Shown: positions 8,414 to 17,098, numbered from the stretch's first letter. The stretch is DNA of 33,529 nt from Gammaproteobacteria bacterium (GCA_003132425.1 PKXS01000097.1:1-33529), one strand, 5' to 3'. Notes: generated by a model from the letters alone, not told the origin. Numbers and translations are program-made.

Positions 8414-9203
8414 GCGCTTCGGTCAGCATTTTCTACACGATCCGGGAATCATCCGCCGCATTGTGGACGCGGTCGCTCCGGCATTCGGCGAGCGTATCGT
8501 CGAAGTGGGGCCCGGCCGCGGAGCGCTGACGTTCGCCCTTCTGGAGCGCGCCAAGACCTTGGTCGTGATCGAGATCGACCGCGATCTCGCGCAACAGCTC
8601 CGCGCCGACGCGCGTGGCAGGGACTGCTTGCGCGTTCGCGTCGAAAGCGTTCTTGACACCGACTTCGCCGCCCTACGCGCCGGCGGCGAACAGTTGCGAG
8701 TCGTGGGCAATCTGCCCTACAACATCTCGACGCCTCTGTTGTTTCGCTTATTGAGCCAGCGCGCCGCCATTTTCGACATGCATTTCATGCTGCAAAAAGA
8801 GGTGGTCGACCGCATGGCGGCCCAGCCCGGCAACAAGGATTACGGCCGGTTGACGGTGATGCTCGCCGCTTACGCCCGGATAGAGCGTCTTTTCGACGTC
8901 GGACCCGGTGCGTTCGAGCCGCCGCCGAGGGTGTGGTCCGCGGTAGTGCGCGTGCGGCCGAGCCTGGAGCCGCGATTCGGTATCGGCAACGACGGTGCGC
9001 TGCGCGCCTTGGTTACAGCGGCATTCTCGCATCGGCGCAAGACCCTGCGGAACGGCTTGAAGGGGTTGCTGGATCCGCAGGATATCGAAGCCTGCGGTAT
9101 CGATCCGCGGTTGCGTCCGGAGGTACTCGCTCCGGCGCAATTCGGTCTGCTCGCCGCCCACTACGCCGGCTTGCGCGCAATGGCCGCCGGACAATGCTCT
9201 TGA
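8400..9203 (+). CDS. rsmA: 16S rRNA (A1518/A1519-N6)-dimethyltransferase RsmA/KsgA
   Basis: RsmA dimethylates two adjacent adenosines in the 3' hairpin of 16S rRNA during small-subunit maturation. The product is 267 residues from the ATG at 8400. It begins MRVRKRFGQHFLHDPGII, has the SAM-binding IVEVGPGRGALTFALLE (33-49), the acidic loop VIEIDRDL, the catalytic NLPYNIS (104-110), and the C-terminal AFSHRRKTLRNGLKG. It starts inside pdxA (14-bp overlap), which implies translational coupling. The next gene, a UspA homologue, has its own promoter-like sequence just after the rsmA stop. Confidence 0.97.
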   Translation: MRVRKRFGQHFLHDPGIIRRIVDAVAPAFGERIVEVGPGRGALTFALLERAKTLVVIEIDRDLAQQLRADARGRDCLRVRVESVLDTDFAALRAGGEQLRVVGNLPYNISTPLLFRLLSQRAAIFDMHFMLQKEVVDRMAAQPGNKDYGRLTVMLAAYARIERLFDVGPGAFEPPPRVWSAVVRVRPSLEPRFGIGNDGALRALVTAAFSHRRKTLRNGLKGLLDPQDIEACGIDPRLRPEVLAPAQFGLLAAHYAGLRAMAAGQCS

Positions 9204-9226
9204 GGCGCCGTGCGCTCCGCTATACT
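9200..9226 (+). promoter_or_regulatory. Candidate promoter of the uspA-like gene
   Basis: TTGAGG (9200-9205, overlapping the end of rsmA) and TATACT (9221-9226), with a 15-bp spacer. The ATG at 9236 follows the hexamer by 9 nt, so the predicted 5' UTR is only 2-4 nt, and I see no Shine-Dalgarno sequence. It would let this gene be expressed independently of the lptD operon. Confidence 0.5.
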
Positions 9227-9235
9227 TGAACCCGC

Positions 9236-9667
9236 ATGAGCGAATACAAGAAAATCTTGGTGCTGCTGGATCTGTCCGAGGACAGCGACCAGGTGGCCAT
9301 CGCCGGGCGGGATTTGGCGGCGTACTCAAATGCTGCGATAGTGGTCTTGCACGTCGTGGACTTCGTGCCGGTGGACCCTTTGGGCAATACCTTGATGCCG
9401 ACAGTTCAGATCGAAGAAGAATTGGTCGATGCCTCGCGGCGCAAGCTCGGTGAGCTTAGCGCGCGGCTCGGGCTCGCGGCAGCGGTATGCAGAGTCGAAA
9501 CCGGCAATACCAAGACGGAGATTCTGCGTGTCGCGAATGAGGAAAGCGTGGATTTGATCATACTAGGCAGCCGCGAGCGTCACGGTCTCGCAATTCTCGT
9601 GAATTTCACTGAAGATACGGTTCTACACTCGGCTCATTGCGACGTATTGGCCATTCGATTGAAGTAG
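9236..9667 (+). CDS. Universal stress protein, UspA type
   Basis: A 143-residue single-domain Usp protein, starting [25 protein letters not shown] as E. coli UspA does (YKHILIAVDLSPES) and ending with [40 protein letters not shown]. The ATP-binding Usp signature G-x2-G-x9-G-S/T is not intact: the second half reads NFTEDTV where ATP binders have GS. It therefore resembles the non-nucleotide-binding UspA branch. Its role in stress survival is general to the family and not shown here. It sits between rsmA and apaG, which are adjacent in E. coli, and has its own near-leaderless promoter candidate. The apaG start follows its stop by 8 bp. Confidence 0.88.
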   Translation: MSEYKKILVLLDLSEDSDQVAIAGRDLAAYSNAAIVVLHVVDFVPVDPLGNTLMPTVQIEEELVDASRRKLGELSARLGLAAAVCRVETGNTKTEILRVANEESVDLIILGSRERHGLAILVNFTEDTVLHSAHCDVLAIRLK

Positions 9668-9675
9668 TGGAAGGT

Positions 9676-10065
9676 ATGCGGACATCTGAGTCGACGAATC
9701 CTAGAATTCGCGTTGAGGTCGAGACTTCCTACATCGAGGAGCAGTCCGACCCGCGCGACAAGCGTTTTGTATTTTCGTACACCATCACGATTCGCAACGA
9801 GGGACAGGTGCCGGCGCGGCTGCTCACGCGGCATTGGATCATCACCGACGCGAACGGTAACGTCAAAGAAACACGCGGTGACGGGGTCGTCGGCGAACAG
9901 CCCTATTTGAAACCAGGCCAAGGATTCCGCTATTCGAGCGGTGCGGTGATCGAGACGCCCGTCGGTACCATGCAAGGCAGCTACCAGATGGTGGCCGACG
10001 ACGGCCGGCAATTCGATGCGCCGATCGCGCCGTTTAGATTGGCAATGCCTGGAGTCCTGCATTAG
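9676..10065 (+). CDS. apaG: ApaG (DUF525) protein
   Basis: ApaG is a small beta-sandwich (fibronectin III-like) protein of unsettled biochemical role, usually encoded between rsmA and apaH. The 129-residue product matches the family throughout: [75 protein letters not shown] and the terminal [10 protein letters not shown] chose the ATG at 9676, preceded by GGAAGG, over an upstream TTG at 9637 that would overlap the uspA-like gene. It is followed by apaH after 14 bp. Confidence 0.95.
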   Translation: MRTSESTNPRIRVEVETSYIEEQSDPRDKRFVFSYTITIRNEGQVPARLLTRHWIITDANGNVKETRGDGVVGEQPYLKPGQGFRYSSGAVIETPVGTMQGSYQMVADDGRQFDAPIAPFRLAMPGVLH

Positions 10066-10079
10066 ACCGGCGGTGCCAG

Positions 10080-10907
10080 ATGGCGCTCTACGCAATCGGC
10101 GACATACAGGGCTGCGACGTTGAATTGGAAGCGCTGCTCACGGCTCTAAGATTCTCACCGGATCGCGATCGACTCTGGTTCGTCGGAGATCTCGTCAATC
10201 GCGGGCCGGATTCCCTGAAGGTGCTGCGCAGAGTTCGTTCCCTGGGCGGCGCGGCCGGCGTGACTCTGGGGAACCACGATCTGCATCTGTTGGCCGTAGC
10301 CTTTGGCCGCGCGCAGCTGCGCAGCGACGACACGCTTACCGAGCTGCTGGCCGCTCCCGATCGCGATGCGCTTCTCGAGTGGCTCATCGGACGCCCTATG
10401 TTGATCGAGGATCGGGCGCTGAACCTGACCCTGCTGCATGCCGGATTGGCGCCGCAGTGGGATATGGCCACTGCGCGAAGCTGCGCGCGCGAGCTCGAGC
10501 AAGCCCTGCAACGCCGCCCTGAGTCATTGTTCGATCGGCTGTACGGCGATCAGCCGGATATTTGGGGCGACGATCTGGAAGGCGAAGCGCGCCTGCGATT
10601 CATCACCAACTGCTTTACGCGGCTGCGCTATGTCGACGCCGCCGGCCGATTGGTCTTGCGCGCCAAGGGATCCCCGAAAAAAGCGCAGGCGAAGTCGCTG
10701 ATTCCCTGGTTCGAGGCGCCGGACGCGCGCTGGCGCGGGTCCCGCGTGGTTTTTGGACATTGGTCGACGCTGGGGTACTTCACCAATGCGGATGTCATCG
10801 GACTGGATACAGGATGCGTTTGGGGGGGACGGCTGACGGCGCTGCGGCTGGATGCGCCGAACGCCGATCCGGTACAGGTGGGTTGCGGCGGCGCTAAGGC
10901 GCCGTAG
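10080..10907 (+). CDS. apaH: Symmetrical diadenosine tetraphosphatase ApaH
   Basis: ApaH hydrolyses Ap4A to two ADP and removes Np4 caps from RNA 5' ends. The 275-residue protein is a calcineurin-like metallophosphatase with the expected metal motifs: YAIGDIQGC (4-12), WFVGDLVNRGPDS, VTLGNHDLHLLA, LLHAGLAPQWD, the later VVFGHWSTLG, and GLDTGCVWGGRLTALRLD. It is the last gene of the lptD operon. Its final 14 bp overlap the end of the opposing gene at 10894, leaving no room for a dedicated terminator between them. Confidence 0.96.
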   Translation: MALYAIGDIQGCDVELEALLTALRFSPDRDRLWFVGDLVNRGPDSLKVLRRVRSLGGAAGVTLGNHDLHLLAVAFGRAQLRSDDTLTELLAAPDRDALLEWLIGRPMLIEDRALNLTLLHAGLAPQWDMATARSCARELEQALQRRPESLFDRLYGDQPDIWGDDLEGEARLRFITNCFTRLRYVDAAGRLVLRAKGSPKKAQAKSLIPWFEAPDARWRGSRVVFGHWSTLGYFTNADVIGLDTGCVWGGRLTALRLDAPNADPVQVGCGGAKAP

Positions 10908-11490
10908 GGTTTTCGCGGCCCGCGGCTTGTTCGCCCCTCGGCACCGGCTTCAATACCTCGCCACGGATCCAATACCGGCTCACACCCGGCTCGTAAGGCA
11001 CGCAGTCTACATTTTGCTTGACATCCCGTGTGGCCAGCTTCGGCAGGATTTGATGGCTAAATTCCTCCACCAATTCGCAGTCGCCGATTTCCATGTTGCG
11101 AAACGCATCGCTGGTGATGGTAAACGCCTCAAAACGCGCATCCACCGCCGCCAAATCGCCCGGGTGCCGCGGCTTCACCGTGGCTTCCGGCAGCGTCGGC
11201 GAGGAAAACACGATGTCGAGACTGGGACCGGGACCGCTAAACCTCAGGCGAAGCCCCGATTCGCCGCAGCCGATCGAGGTAATCCGCAGATCCCGGCGCG
11301 CTCCCATGTCAAGCAGAATGGCGTGCATTTTGTCGCGCAGGCCGTCACAGGTGTAACGCGACGTTCGGCCCATGTAAAAGAATTCCACGTGCTGCTTCTT
11401 CCAGACCGCCGGTATGGAATTGCCGCCATCGGCATTCGCCGATATCGCGATCATCAGACATATCCCGCTGCTCGCCCACACAGGCCGCAT
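10894..11490 (-). CDS. Uncharacterised secreted four-cysteine protein
   Basis: I do not recognise this 198-residue protein. The ATG at 11490 has a strong GGAGG 6 nt upstream, which is better than the GTG at 11517. An N-terminal signal peptide (hydrophobic GICLMIAISANA, probable cleavage near residue 20) points to the periplasm or outside. The mature part has exactly four cysteines (48, 75, 138, 163), enough for two disulfides. It contains WKKQHVEFFYMGRTSRYTCDG and a C-terminal charged tail (GEQAAGRENPTAP). No membrane segment or known catalytic motif is visible. It is monocistronic, its 3' end overlaps apaH by 14 bp, and it is divergent from the 3-hydroxyanthranilate dioxygenase gene. Confidence 0.75.
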   Translation of the reverse strand: MRPVWASSGICLMIAISANADGGNSIPAVWKKQHVEFFYMGRTSRYTCDGLRDKMHAILLDMGARRDLRITSIGCGESGLRLRFSGPGPSLDIVFSSPTLPEATVKPRHPGDLAAVDARFEAFTITSDAFRNMEIGDCELVEEFSHQILPKLATRDVKQNVDCVPYEPGVSRYWIRGEVLKPVPRGEQAAGRENPTAP

Positions 11491-11547
11491 AGCTAACCTC
11501 CGTCCGCTTAAGACCACGCCAGTTGCGGCGAAGTTTCACCACACCGT

Positions 11548-11553
11548 TATAAT
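11548..11553 (+). promoter_or_regulatory. Perfect -10 element for the kynurenine cluster, leaderless layout
   Basis: TATAAT, then GGCGTG, then the ATG at 11560. Initiation 7 nt past the hexamer would begin exactly at the start codon. A weak TTGCGG at 11523-11528 gives a 19-bp spacer. An in-frame GTG at 11557 lies just before the ATG and would not be on such a transcript. There is no Shine-Dalgarno sequence. Confidence 0.6.
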
Positions 11554-11559
11554 GGCGTG

Positions 11560-12078
11560 ATGCAAGTAGCGGCACCCTTCAACCTGCGCCGATGGATCGA
11601 TCAGCATCGCGATTTGCTGCGGCCGCCCGTCGGCAACAAGCTGCTGTATCAGGACAGCGGGTTCATAGTCATGGCCGTCGGCGGTCCGAACTCGCGCAAA
11701 GACTTCCATCACGATCCCAGCGAAGAGCTTTTCCTCCAACTCGAGGGAGACATGGTGCTGAGGACCGTGCAGGACGGCCGGGTGATCGACGTGCAAATCC
11801 GCGAAGGCGACATGTTCCTGCTGCCGCCGGAAGTCCCCCATTCCCCGCAGCGCCCCGCGGGGAGCGTCGGACTCGTCGTCGAGCGCCGGCGCAATCCCGA
11901 CGAGCTTGACGGCTTTTCCTGGTATTGCGAAAACTGTGGAAATCGCTTGTACCTCGAACGCATTGCCGTGCGCGACATCGAAACGCAGCTACCGGAGATT
12001 TTCTCGCGGTTTTTCTCGAGCATTCAACATCGCACCTGCGGCTCCTGCGCAACCGTCATGCAAGCACCGCCCAAGTGA
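11560..12078 (+). CDS. nbaC: 3-hydroxyanthranilate 3,4-dioxygenase
   Basis: This enzyme opens the ring of 3-hydroxyanthranilate to 2-amino-3-carboxymuconate semialdehyde, the precursor of quinolinate. The 172-residue cupin has the iron-binding set His50/Glu56 (DFHHDPSEELF) and His94 (PPEVPHSPQRP), matching His51/Glu57/His95 of the Ralstonia enzyme. It also has the C-terminal rubredoxin-like site Cys123/Cys126 (YCENCGNRLY) and Cys160/Cys163 (TCGSC) typical of bacterial and fungal forms. I place the start at the ATG at 11560, 6 nt after TATAAT. It is first in a cluster with kynureninase and kynurenine 3-monooxygenase, which fixes the pathway. Confidence 0.95.
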   Translation: MQVAAPFNLRRWIDQHRDLLRPPVGNKLLYQDSGFIVMAVGGPNSRKDFHHDPSEELFLQLEGDMVLRTVQDGRVIDVQIREGDMFLLPPEVPHSPQRPAGSVGLVVERRRNPDELDGFSWYCENCGNRLYLERIAVRDIETQLPEIFSRFFSSIQHRTCGSCATVMQAPPK

Positions 12079-12097
12079 TGGCCGCGGACATCAATTG

Positions 12098-13375
12098 TTG
12101 AACCCGGAACTCTGCGCGGCAAGCGCGCTGATCCATGACGCGGCCGACCCATTGTCGGGCTTCGCGGCTGAATTCCACCATCCGCGCGACGCCGCGGGGC
12201 GCCGGTTGGTCTATCTATGCGGTCACTCGCTGGGCCTTCAGGCAAAATCGGCGGCGGAATATGTTGAACAGGAGTTGGCCGATTGGCGGCACATGGCGGT
12301 GCTGGGACATCACGCCGCGAGGCGCCCGTGGATCGCTTACCACGAACTCGCCGCCGCGCCGCTCGCCGCGCTGGCCGGCGCGATCGAGAGCGAAGTGATC
12401 GCGATGAACTCGCTGACGGTGAACCTTCATCTGATGTTGATCAGTTTCTTCAGGCCCGACGCTCCCAGAAATTGCGTATTGATCGAGAAATCGGCATTTT
12501 CGTCCGATCGCTACGCGATCGTATCCCAGCTTGAGTTTCATGGGCTGAACGCCGCGCAGCACTTGATCGAGGTTGAACCCCGCGCCGGCGCGCGGCATTT
12601 GCGGACGGCGGACTTGATCGATCGCATCGGCCGCGAAGCACCGCGGCTGGCGCTCGTATTGTTGCCCGGCGTCCAATACCTCACGGGACAATCCTTGGAG
12701 CTTGGGCCGGTGATCGATGCCGCTCGCCGCGCGGGCGCCACGGTGGGTCTGGACCTCGCGCACTCCATCGGCAACACGCTGCTGAATTTGCACGATTGGC
12801 ATGCCGATTTCGCCGTTTGGTGCAGCTACAAGTATTTGAACGCTGGGCCCGGCGCTGTCGGCGGTTGCTTTGTCCACGAGCGCCATGCTCGCCGCTTCGA
12901 TTTGCCGCGGCTTGCCGGATGGTGGGGACACGATAAAAGCACGCGATTCGAAATGGGACCGGAATTTCGTCCTATGGCCGGCGCGGAGGGCTGGCAGATC
13001 AGCAACCCGCCGGTGCTGTCCACCGCGCCGCTGCTGGCATCGCTGGATATTTTCCGGCGTGCGGGCCTAAATCAGCTGCGCGAGAAATCCATTTCGCTGA
13101 CGGCCTACTTCCACCGCCTCATCACCGGCCTGCTGCCGGGGCTGGTCGACATCATAACGCCGGAGGCAGCGGCCGAACGCGGCTGTCAATTGAGCCTGCG
13201 CCTCGCATTGCCCGCGTTCGAGGCCAAACGCTGCCATGATCGCCTGACTGCGGCCGGTATAATCGGCGATTGGCGGGAGCCTGATATTCTGCGCCTCGCG
13301 CCCGCGCCGCTCTACAATTCGTACGGCGACGTCTACAGGGCCGTCGAGGCGTTGGCGCGCGCGGTCCGCTCGTGA
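12098..13375 (+). CDS. kynU: Kynureninase
   Basis: Kynureninase cleaves (3-hydroxy)kynurenine to (3-hydroxy)anthranilate and alanine with PLP. No ATG or GTG is available near the expected N-terminus. Tandem TTG codons at 12095 and 12098, with GGA a few bases upstream, give about 425 residues, the family length. Conserved blocks include LVYLCGHSLGLQ, RRPWIAYHE, AMNSLTVNLHLML, GVQYLTGQSLELG, GLDLAHSIGN and the PLP-lysine segment WCSYKYLNAGPGAVGG (Lys245). These blocks look closer to the vertebrate enzyme (for example WCSYKYLNAGAGGIAG, ALMNALTVNLHLLMLSFF) than to the short-form Pseudomonas enzyme. It ends in a GTGA overlap with the next gene. Confidence 0.94.
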   Translation: MNPELCAASALIHDAADPLSGFAAEFHHPRDAAGRRLVYLCGHSLGLQAKSAAEYVEQELADWRHMAVLGHHAARRPWIAYHELAAAPLAALAGAIESEVIAMNSLTVNLHLMLISFFRPDAPRNCVLIEKSAFSSDRYAIVSQLEFHGLNAAQHLIEVEPRAGARHLRTADLIDRIGREAPRLALVLLPGVQYLTGQSLELGPVIDAARRAGATVGLDLAHSIGNTLLNLHDWHADFAVWCSYKYLNAGPGAVGGCFVHERHARRFDLPRLAGWWGHDKSTRFEMGPEFRPMAGAEGWQISNPPVLSTAPLLASLDIFRRAGLNQLREKSISLTAYFHRLITGLLPGLVDIITPEAAAERGCQLSLRLALPAFEAKRCHDRLTAAGIIGDWREPDILRLAPAPLYNSYGDVYRAVEALARAVRS

Positions 13376-14757
13376 GCTTAAGTCGGAGCGAGGTCGGTAT
13401 CGTCGGCGCGGGCCCCACGGGCGCGCTTCTCGCGATTTTTTTGCAGCGCCTCGGCATGAAGGTTGAGATCTATGAGCGCCGGTCCGATCCGAGAAAGGAA
13501 CTTAGCGCGTCGGGCCGATCCATCAATTTGGCCCTGGCCGATCGCGGAATTCACGCCCTCGCGCGAGCGGGGGTAATCGGCGACATCATCCCCGCGATGC
13601 TGCCATTGCGCGGACGGCTCATTCATGCGCCGGACGGAGCCACATCGTTGCAGCCTTACGGGCAGCGGCCGAATGAGGTCATTCATGCGATTTCCCGGCT
13701 TCGCCTCAATCAAACGCTGCTGGACGTTGCCGTGCGCAGGCACGGCGTGCAGGTTCACTTCGAGCACCCGTTGGAGGATGCGGATTTTACCGGCGCAGTG
13801 GCGCACATCCGCGACCTGCGCCAAAACCGCGTCCTCGGCGTGCCGATGCACCCCCTCCTGCTGTGCGACGGCGCGGCATCGCCGATGCGCCGCCTCATGA
13901 GCAGCCGTGGACTCATCGATGCGCGCGAGACCGAACTCGATCACGGCTACAAGGAACTGACGATTCCGGCAGGCGTGGACGGTAGGCACCGCATCGCGAA
14001 GGACGCTCTGCACATATGGCCGCGGGGAAATCACATGCTGATCGCGCTGCCGAACGAGGACGGCAGCTTCACCGCGACGCTTTTCCTGCCGCAGCGGGGC
14101 GCGGTCAGTTTCCAGAGCCTGGCCGATGCGAACGCGATCGAGCGGTTCCTCTCGAGCAGCTTCCCGGACGTGCGTGCGCTGATGCCGAATTGCGTTGCGG
14201 AATTCCAAAACCATCCGACCGGTTTTCTCGGTACCGTGTATGCAAGTCCCTGGCACTACCGAGGCATGGCGGGGTTGGTGGGCGACTCCGCGCACGCCAT
14301 AGTGCCGTTTCACGGTCAGGGAATGAATTGCTGCTTCGAGGATTGCGTCGAATTCGCCGAATGTGTGCGGCGGCATTCGTCGTGGGACGCGCTGTTCGCC
14401 GAATTCGGCACCCGCCGCAAGCCGCAGACGGATGCGATCGCTGCAATGGCGCTGGAGAATTATCTAGAAATGCGCGAGCGGGTTGCCGATCCTTGCTTTC
14501 AACTTCAGCAGGCGCTCGCCTTGGAACTTGAAAAACGCCATCCGCAGCGATTTATTCCGCGCTATTCGATGGTGATGTTTCATCATGAAATACCCTACTT
14601 GCTGGCCCAGCAGCGCGGCAGCATCCAAACGCAGCTACTGGCCGGCTTGACCGCCGGCGCCGCGACATTGGCGGATGTCGACTTCGCACGCGCGGAGTCC
14701 GAAATCAAGTCGAGGCTCGCGCCCATCATGCAGGAACAGCTATCCGATCGAGCGTGA
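13372..14757 (+). CDS. kmo: Kynurenine 3-monooxygenase
   Basis: This FAD enzyme hydroxylates kynurenine to 3-hydroxykynurenine, the substrate of the preceding kynureninase. The 461-residue product has the FAD GxGxxG motif (VGIVGAGPTGALLA, Gly12/14/17), the arginine-containing segment SGRSINLALADRGIHAL, and the second FAD motif GLVGDSAHAIVPFHGQGMNCCFEDC. The start is GTG at 13372, overlapping the kynU stop (GTGA). With its two upstream partners it converts kynurenine to the quinolinate precursor. No tryptophan dioxygenase, kynurenine formamidase or quinolinate phosphoribosyltransferase gene is in the window. The 3' end overlaps folA tail to tail by 32 bp. Confidence 0.95.
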   Translation: MSLSRSEVGIVGAGPTGALLAIFLQRLGMKVEIYERRSDPRKELSASGRSINLALADRGIHALARAGVIGDIIPAMLPLRGRLIHAPDGATSLQPYGQRPNEVIHAISRLRLNQTLLDVAVRRHGVQVHFEHPLEDADFTGAVAHIRDLRQNRVLGVPMHPLLLCDGAASPMRRLMSSRGLIDARETELDHGYKELTIPAGVDGRHRIAKDALHIWPRGNHMLIALPNEDGSFTATLFLPQRGAVSFQSLADANAIERFLSSSFPDVRALMPNCVAEFQNHPTGFLGTVYASPWHYRGMAGLVGDSAHAIVPFHGQGMNCCFEDCVEFAECVRRHSSWDALFAEFGTRRKPQTDAIAAMALENYLEMRERVADPCFQLQQALALELEKRHPQRFIPRYSMVMFHHEIPYLLAQQRGSIQTQLLAGLTAGAATLADVDFARAESEIKSRLAPIMQEQLSDRA

Positions 14758-15256
14758 CAAAGCTAAAACCATGGGAATGCGTGGCGTCTGCCTCATGGTG
14801 TTCGCGGAACGACTCGCGCCACTGCCTGTCGCGCCAGCCCGCGAAGTGAGTGTCGCCTCCCTCGATCCGCGCATGCACGAGAGTAAGATGAATGCGGCCG
14901 GCGAGCGGCAAGCACAGGCGGTAGATCTCGGCTCCCCCGATGACCATGAGCACGGAGTCGGCACCGGCGGCGCGTCGCGCCTCCTCGAGCGATCCCACCT
15001 TGGTGCAATCGCCCGGGGTAAATTCCATCGATCGGCTCAGCACGAGGTTGTTTCGTTGCGGCAGCGCCTTGCCGATCGACTCATAGGTCTTTCGACCCAT
15101 CAACACGTGCCGATTGAGCGTCAGTGCTTTGAAGCGGCGCAAATCCGCCGGAAGATGCCATGGGAGCGCATTGTCGCGGCCGATGACATCATTCTCGGCG
15201 ACCGCGACAACCAGCTCCAAGGCGGCTACGCCACGCTGCATTCGCTGAGAATCCAT
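14726..15256 (-). CDS. folA: Dihydrofolate reductase
   Basis: It reduces dihydrofolate, regenerating tetrahydrofolate after the thymidylate synthase reaction. From the ATG at 15256 (AGGA about 10 nt upstream) the product is 176 residues: LELVVAVAENDVIGRDNALPWHLPADLRR with the catalytic Asp38 (E. coli Asp27), HVLMGRKTYESIGKALP, VLSRS, and MVIGGAEIYRLCLPLAGRIHLTLV. An ATG at 15241 would give 171 residues, and the frame also stays open to 15370 without similarity to the family. The 165 bp between thyA and this start hold no gene that I recognise. The gene follows thyA on the same strand, a common pairing, and overlaps kmo by 32 bp. Confidence 0.94.
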   Translation of the reverse strand: MDSQRMQRGVAALELVVAVAENDVIGRDNALPWHLPADLRRFKALTLNRHVLMGRKTYESIGKALPQRNNLVLSRSMEFTPGDCTKVGSLEEARRAAGADSVLMVIGGAEIYRLCLPLAGRIHLTLVHARIEGGDTHFAGWRDRQWRESFREHHEADATHSHGFSFVTLDRIAVPA

Positions 15257-15421
15257 CGGGTAAGTTCCTGTAAATCGTCTCGTGCGCCGCCTCGCAGGAA
15301 CCAAGGGCGCCCCCCAGCGCTCCCAGGCATCGCGCCGTTCCACATGCACCAGCAGCGACGGCAAGCGCATGTGTTCAACGCCGCAGCGGCACGCAAATGG
15401 CCTCGATGCATATGCGCTTGC

Positions 15422-16216
15422 TCATACGGCGATCGGCGCGTTGATGGCGGCGTGGTGCTGGTAGTCGAGAATCGCGAAATCGTCGAATGCGTAGTCGAAC
15501 AGGCTCGGCGGCCGGCGCAGAAAACTCAACCGCGGCAAGGGATAGGGCTTACGCGTCAGTTGCAGATTGGCTTGGTCCCTATGATTCAAGTACAGATGGC
15601 AATCGCCGCCCGTCCAGATGAGCTCGCCGGCTTCGAGATCGCACTGCTGCGCCACCATGTGCGTGAGCATTGCATAGGAGGCGATATTGAAAGGCACGCC
15701 GAGCAATGCATCGGCGCTGCGCTGATACAGCTGGCAGGAGAGAGTGGCGTTCGCCACGTAGAACTGAAATAGGGCGTGACAGGGCAGCAGCGCCATCTGA
15801 TCCAATTCACCCACGTTCCACGCACTGACGATAATGCGCCGCGAGTCGGGATTGGTTTTCAGTTGCTCAATCGCACGCGCGAGCTGATCGATTTGCCGGC
15901 CGTCGGCGGTCGGCCAACCGCGCCACTGTTTGCCGTAGACCGGACCCAAATCGCCATTCTCGTCCGCCCACTCGTTCCAAATGCTCACAGCGTTGTCGCG
16001 CAGATACTGGATATTGGTATCGCCCCGCAGGAACCACAGCAGCTCGTGGATGATCGAGCGCAAGTGCAGCTTCTTGGTCGTCACCAGGGGGAACCCGGCG
16101 GCGAGGTCGAAGCGCATTTGGTAGCCGAAAACGCTCAATGTGCCCGTGCCCGTGCGGTCCTCTTTGCGCGCGCCCGATTGAAGTATGTGGCGCAAGAAAT
16201 CTAGGTATTGCCGCAC
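15422..16216 (-). CDS. thyA: Thymidylate synthase ThyA
   Basis: It methylates dUMP to dTMP using methylenetetrahydrofolate. From the GTG at 16216 the product is 264 residues, the same length as E. coli ThyA, with the catalytic Cys146 in [11 protein letters not shown] at the same position. Other blocks: [91 protein letters not shown] lies 7 nt before this GTG. A second GTG at 16222 overlaps the lgt stop (GTGA), but the Shine-Dalgarno would then be too close. lgt-thyA adjacency is the same as in E. coli. Confidence 0.97.
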   Translation of the reverse strand: MRQYLDFLRHILQSGARKEDRTGTGTLSVFGYQMRFDLAAGFPLVTTKKLHLRSIIHELLWFLRGDTNIQYLRDNAVSIWNEWADENGDLGPVYGKQWRGWPTADGRQIDQLARAIEQLKTNPDSRRIIVSAWNVGELDQMALLPCHALFQFYVANATLSCQLYQRSADALLGVPFNIASYAMLTHMVAQQCDLEAGELIWTGGDCHLYLNHRDQANLQLTRKPYPLPRLSFLRRPPSLFDYAFDDFAILDYQHHAAINAPIAV

Positions 16217-16218
16217 CG

Positions 16219-17055
16219 TCACGCCTTCGCTAATTCGACGTTGCCGCTCGCCTGGTTGCGCCGATAGGCGTAAATCATCATCGCGGCGCCGAGGAGGATC
16301 ATGGGGGTCGTCAGCAGCATGCCCATGGTCAGCCAATCGCCGGCCAAGTAGCCGATGTTGGCATCGGGCAGCCGCACCCACTCGACCGTGAAACGCGCGC
16401 AGCCATACACGATCAAGAATAGCCCGGTGGGTGCGAGCCGCGGCCGCGGCCGGCTAGTAAACCACCATAGCACTATGAACAACACCAAGCCCTCCAGGCT
16501 CGCCTCGTAGAGCTGCGACGGATGCCTCGCCACCAATACCCCCTGCGCATTCGGCACGCCGAATCCCCACGGAAGGTCAGTGGGTTTTCCCCACAGCTCG
16601 CCGTTGATGAAATTCCCGAGTCGGCCCGCCAGCAATCCAATGCCGGGCAACGGAGCCACGAAATCCAAGACGTCGGCGCCGTGTTTGTGTTTCGCGCGCG
16701 CGAACAGCACGGCTGCCACGAGCACCCCGGTCATGCCGCCGTGGAACGACATGCCGCCGTCCCAGATATGAAAGATATTCAGCCAATTCTCGGCAATCAC
16801 GTCGTGGCCGTAAAAAATGCACCAACCTACCCGGCCGCCGACGATGACGCCGACGGCGCAGTAAAAGATAAGGTCGTCGATATCGAGCGCGGACCAAGTC
16901 GAGCCTGGCTGACGGGCGCGGTATCGCGCCAGCCACCAAGCCGCGACGAAGCCGATCAAGTACATGATGCCGTACCAATGAACGCGCAGCGGGCCGAACC
17001 CGAACACCGGGCCGATGGAAATGGCGACGGGATTTATATGTGGATAGGTGAGCAT
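16219..17055 (-). CDS. lgt: Prolipoprotein diacylglyceryl transferase Lgt
   Basis: Lgt attaches diacylglycerol from phosphatidylglycerol to the lipobox cysteine of prolipoproteins in the inner membrane. The 278-residue protein is very hydrophobic with about seven membrane segments. It carries the signature [11 protein letters not shown] with His105, and [13 protein letters not shown] (Arg145, Asn148, Glu153). RHPSQLYEA and the late [14 protein letters not shown] segment are also typical. I chose the ATG at 17055 ([16 protein letters not shown]), the usual family start. The ribosome site is weak (AAGG at 2 nt). It lies 43 bp after the rlmI-like gene and runs directly into thyA. Confidence 0.95.
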   Translation of the reverse strand: MLTYPHINPVAISIGPVFGFGPLRVHWYGIMYLIGFVAAWWLARYRARQPGSTWSALDIDDLIFYCAVGVIVGGRVGWCIFYGHDVIAENWLNIFHIWDGGMSFHGGMTGVLVAAVLFARAKHKHGADVLDFVAPLPGIGLLAGRLGNFINGELWGKPTDLPWGFGVPNAQGVLVARHPSQLYEASLEGLVLFIVLWWFTSRPRPRLAPTGLFLIVYGCARFTVEWVRLPDANIGYLAGDWLTMGMLLTTPMILLGAAMMIYAYRRNQASGNVELAKA

Positions 17056-17098
17056 GACCTTAAGTTTACAGTAGTGAATTCCCGCATGAGTCCTGTCA

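Noticed and set aside
15257-15421. Possible small gene or folA extension between thyA and folA
   Set aside because: The frame is open to 15370, but the residues show no similarity to DHFR or to any family I know, and there is no ribosome site for it.
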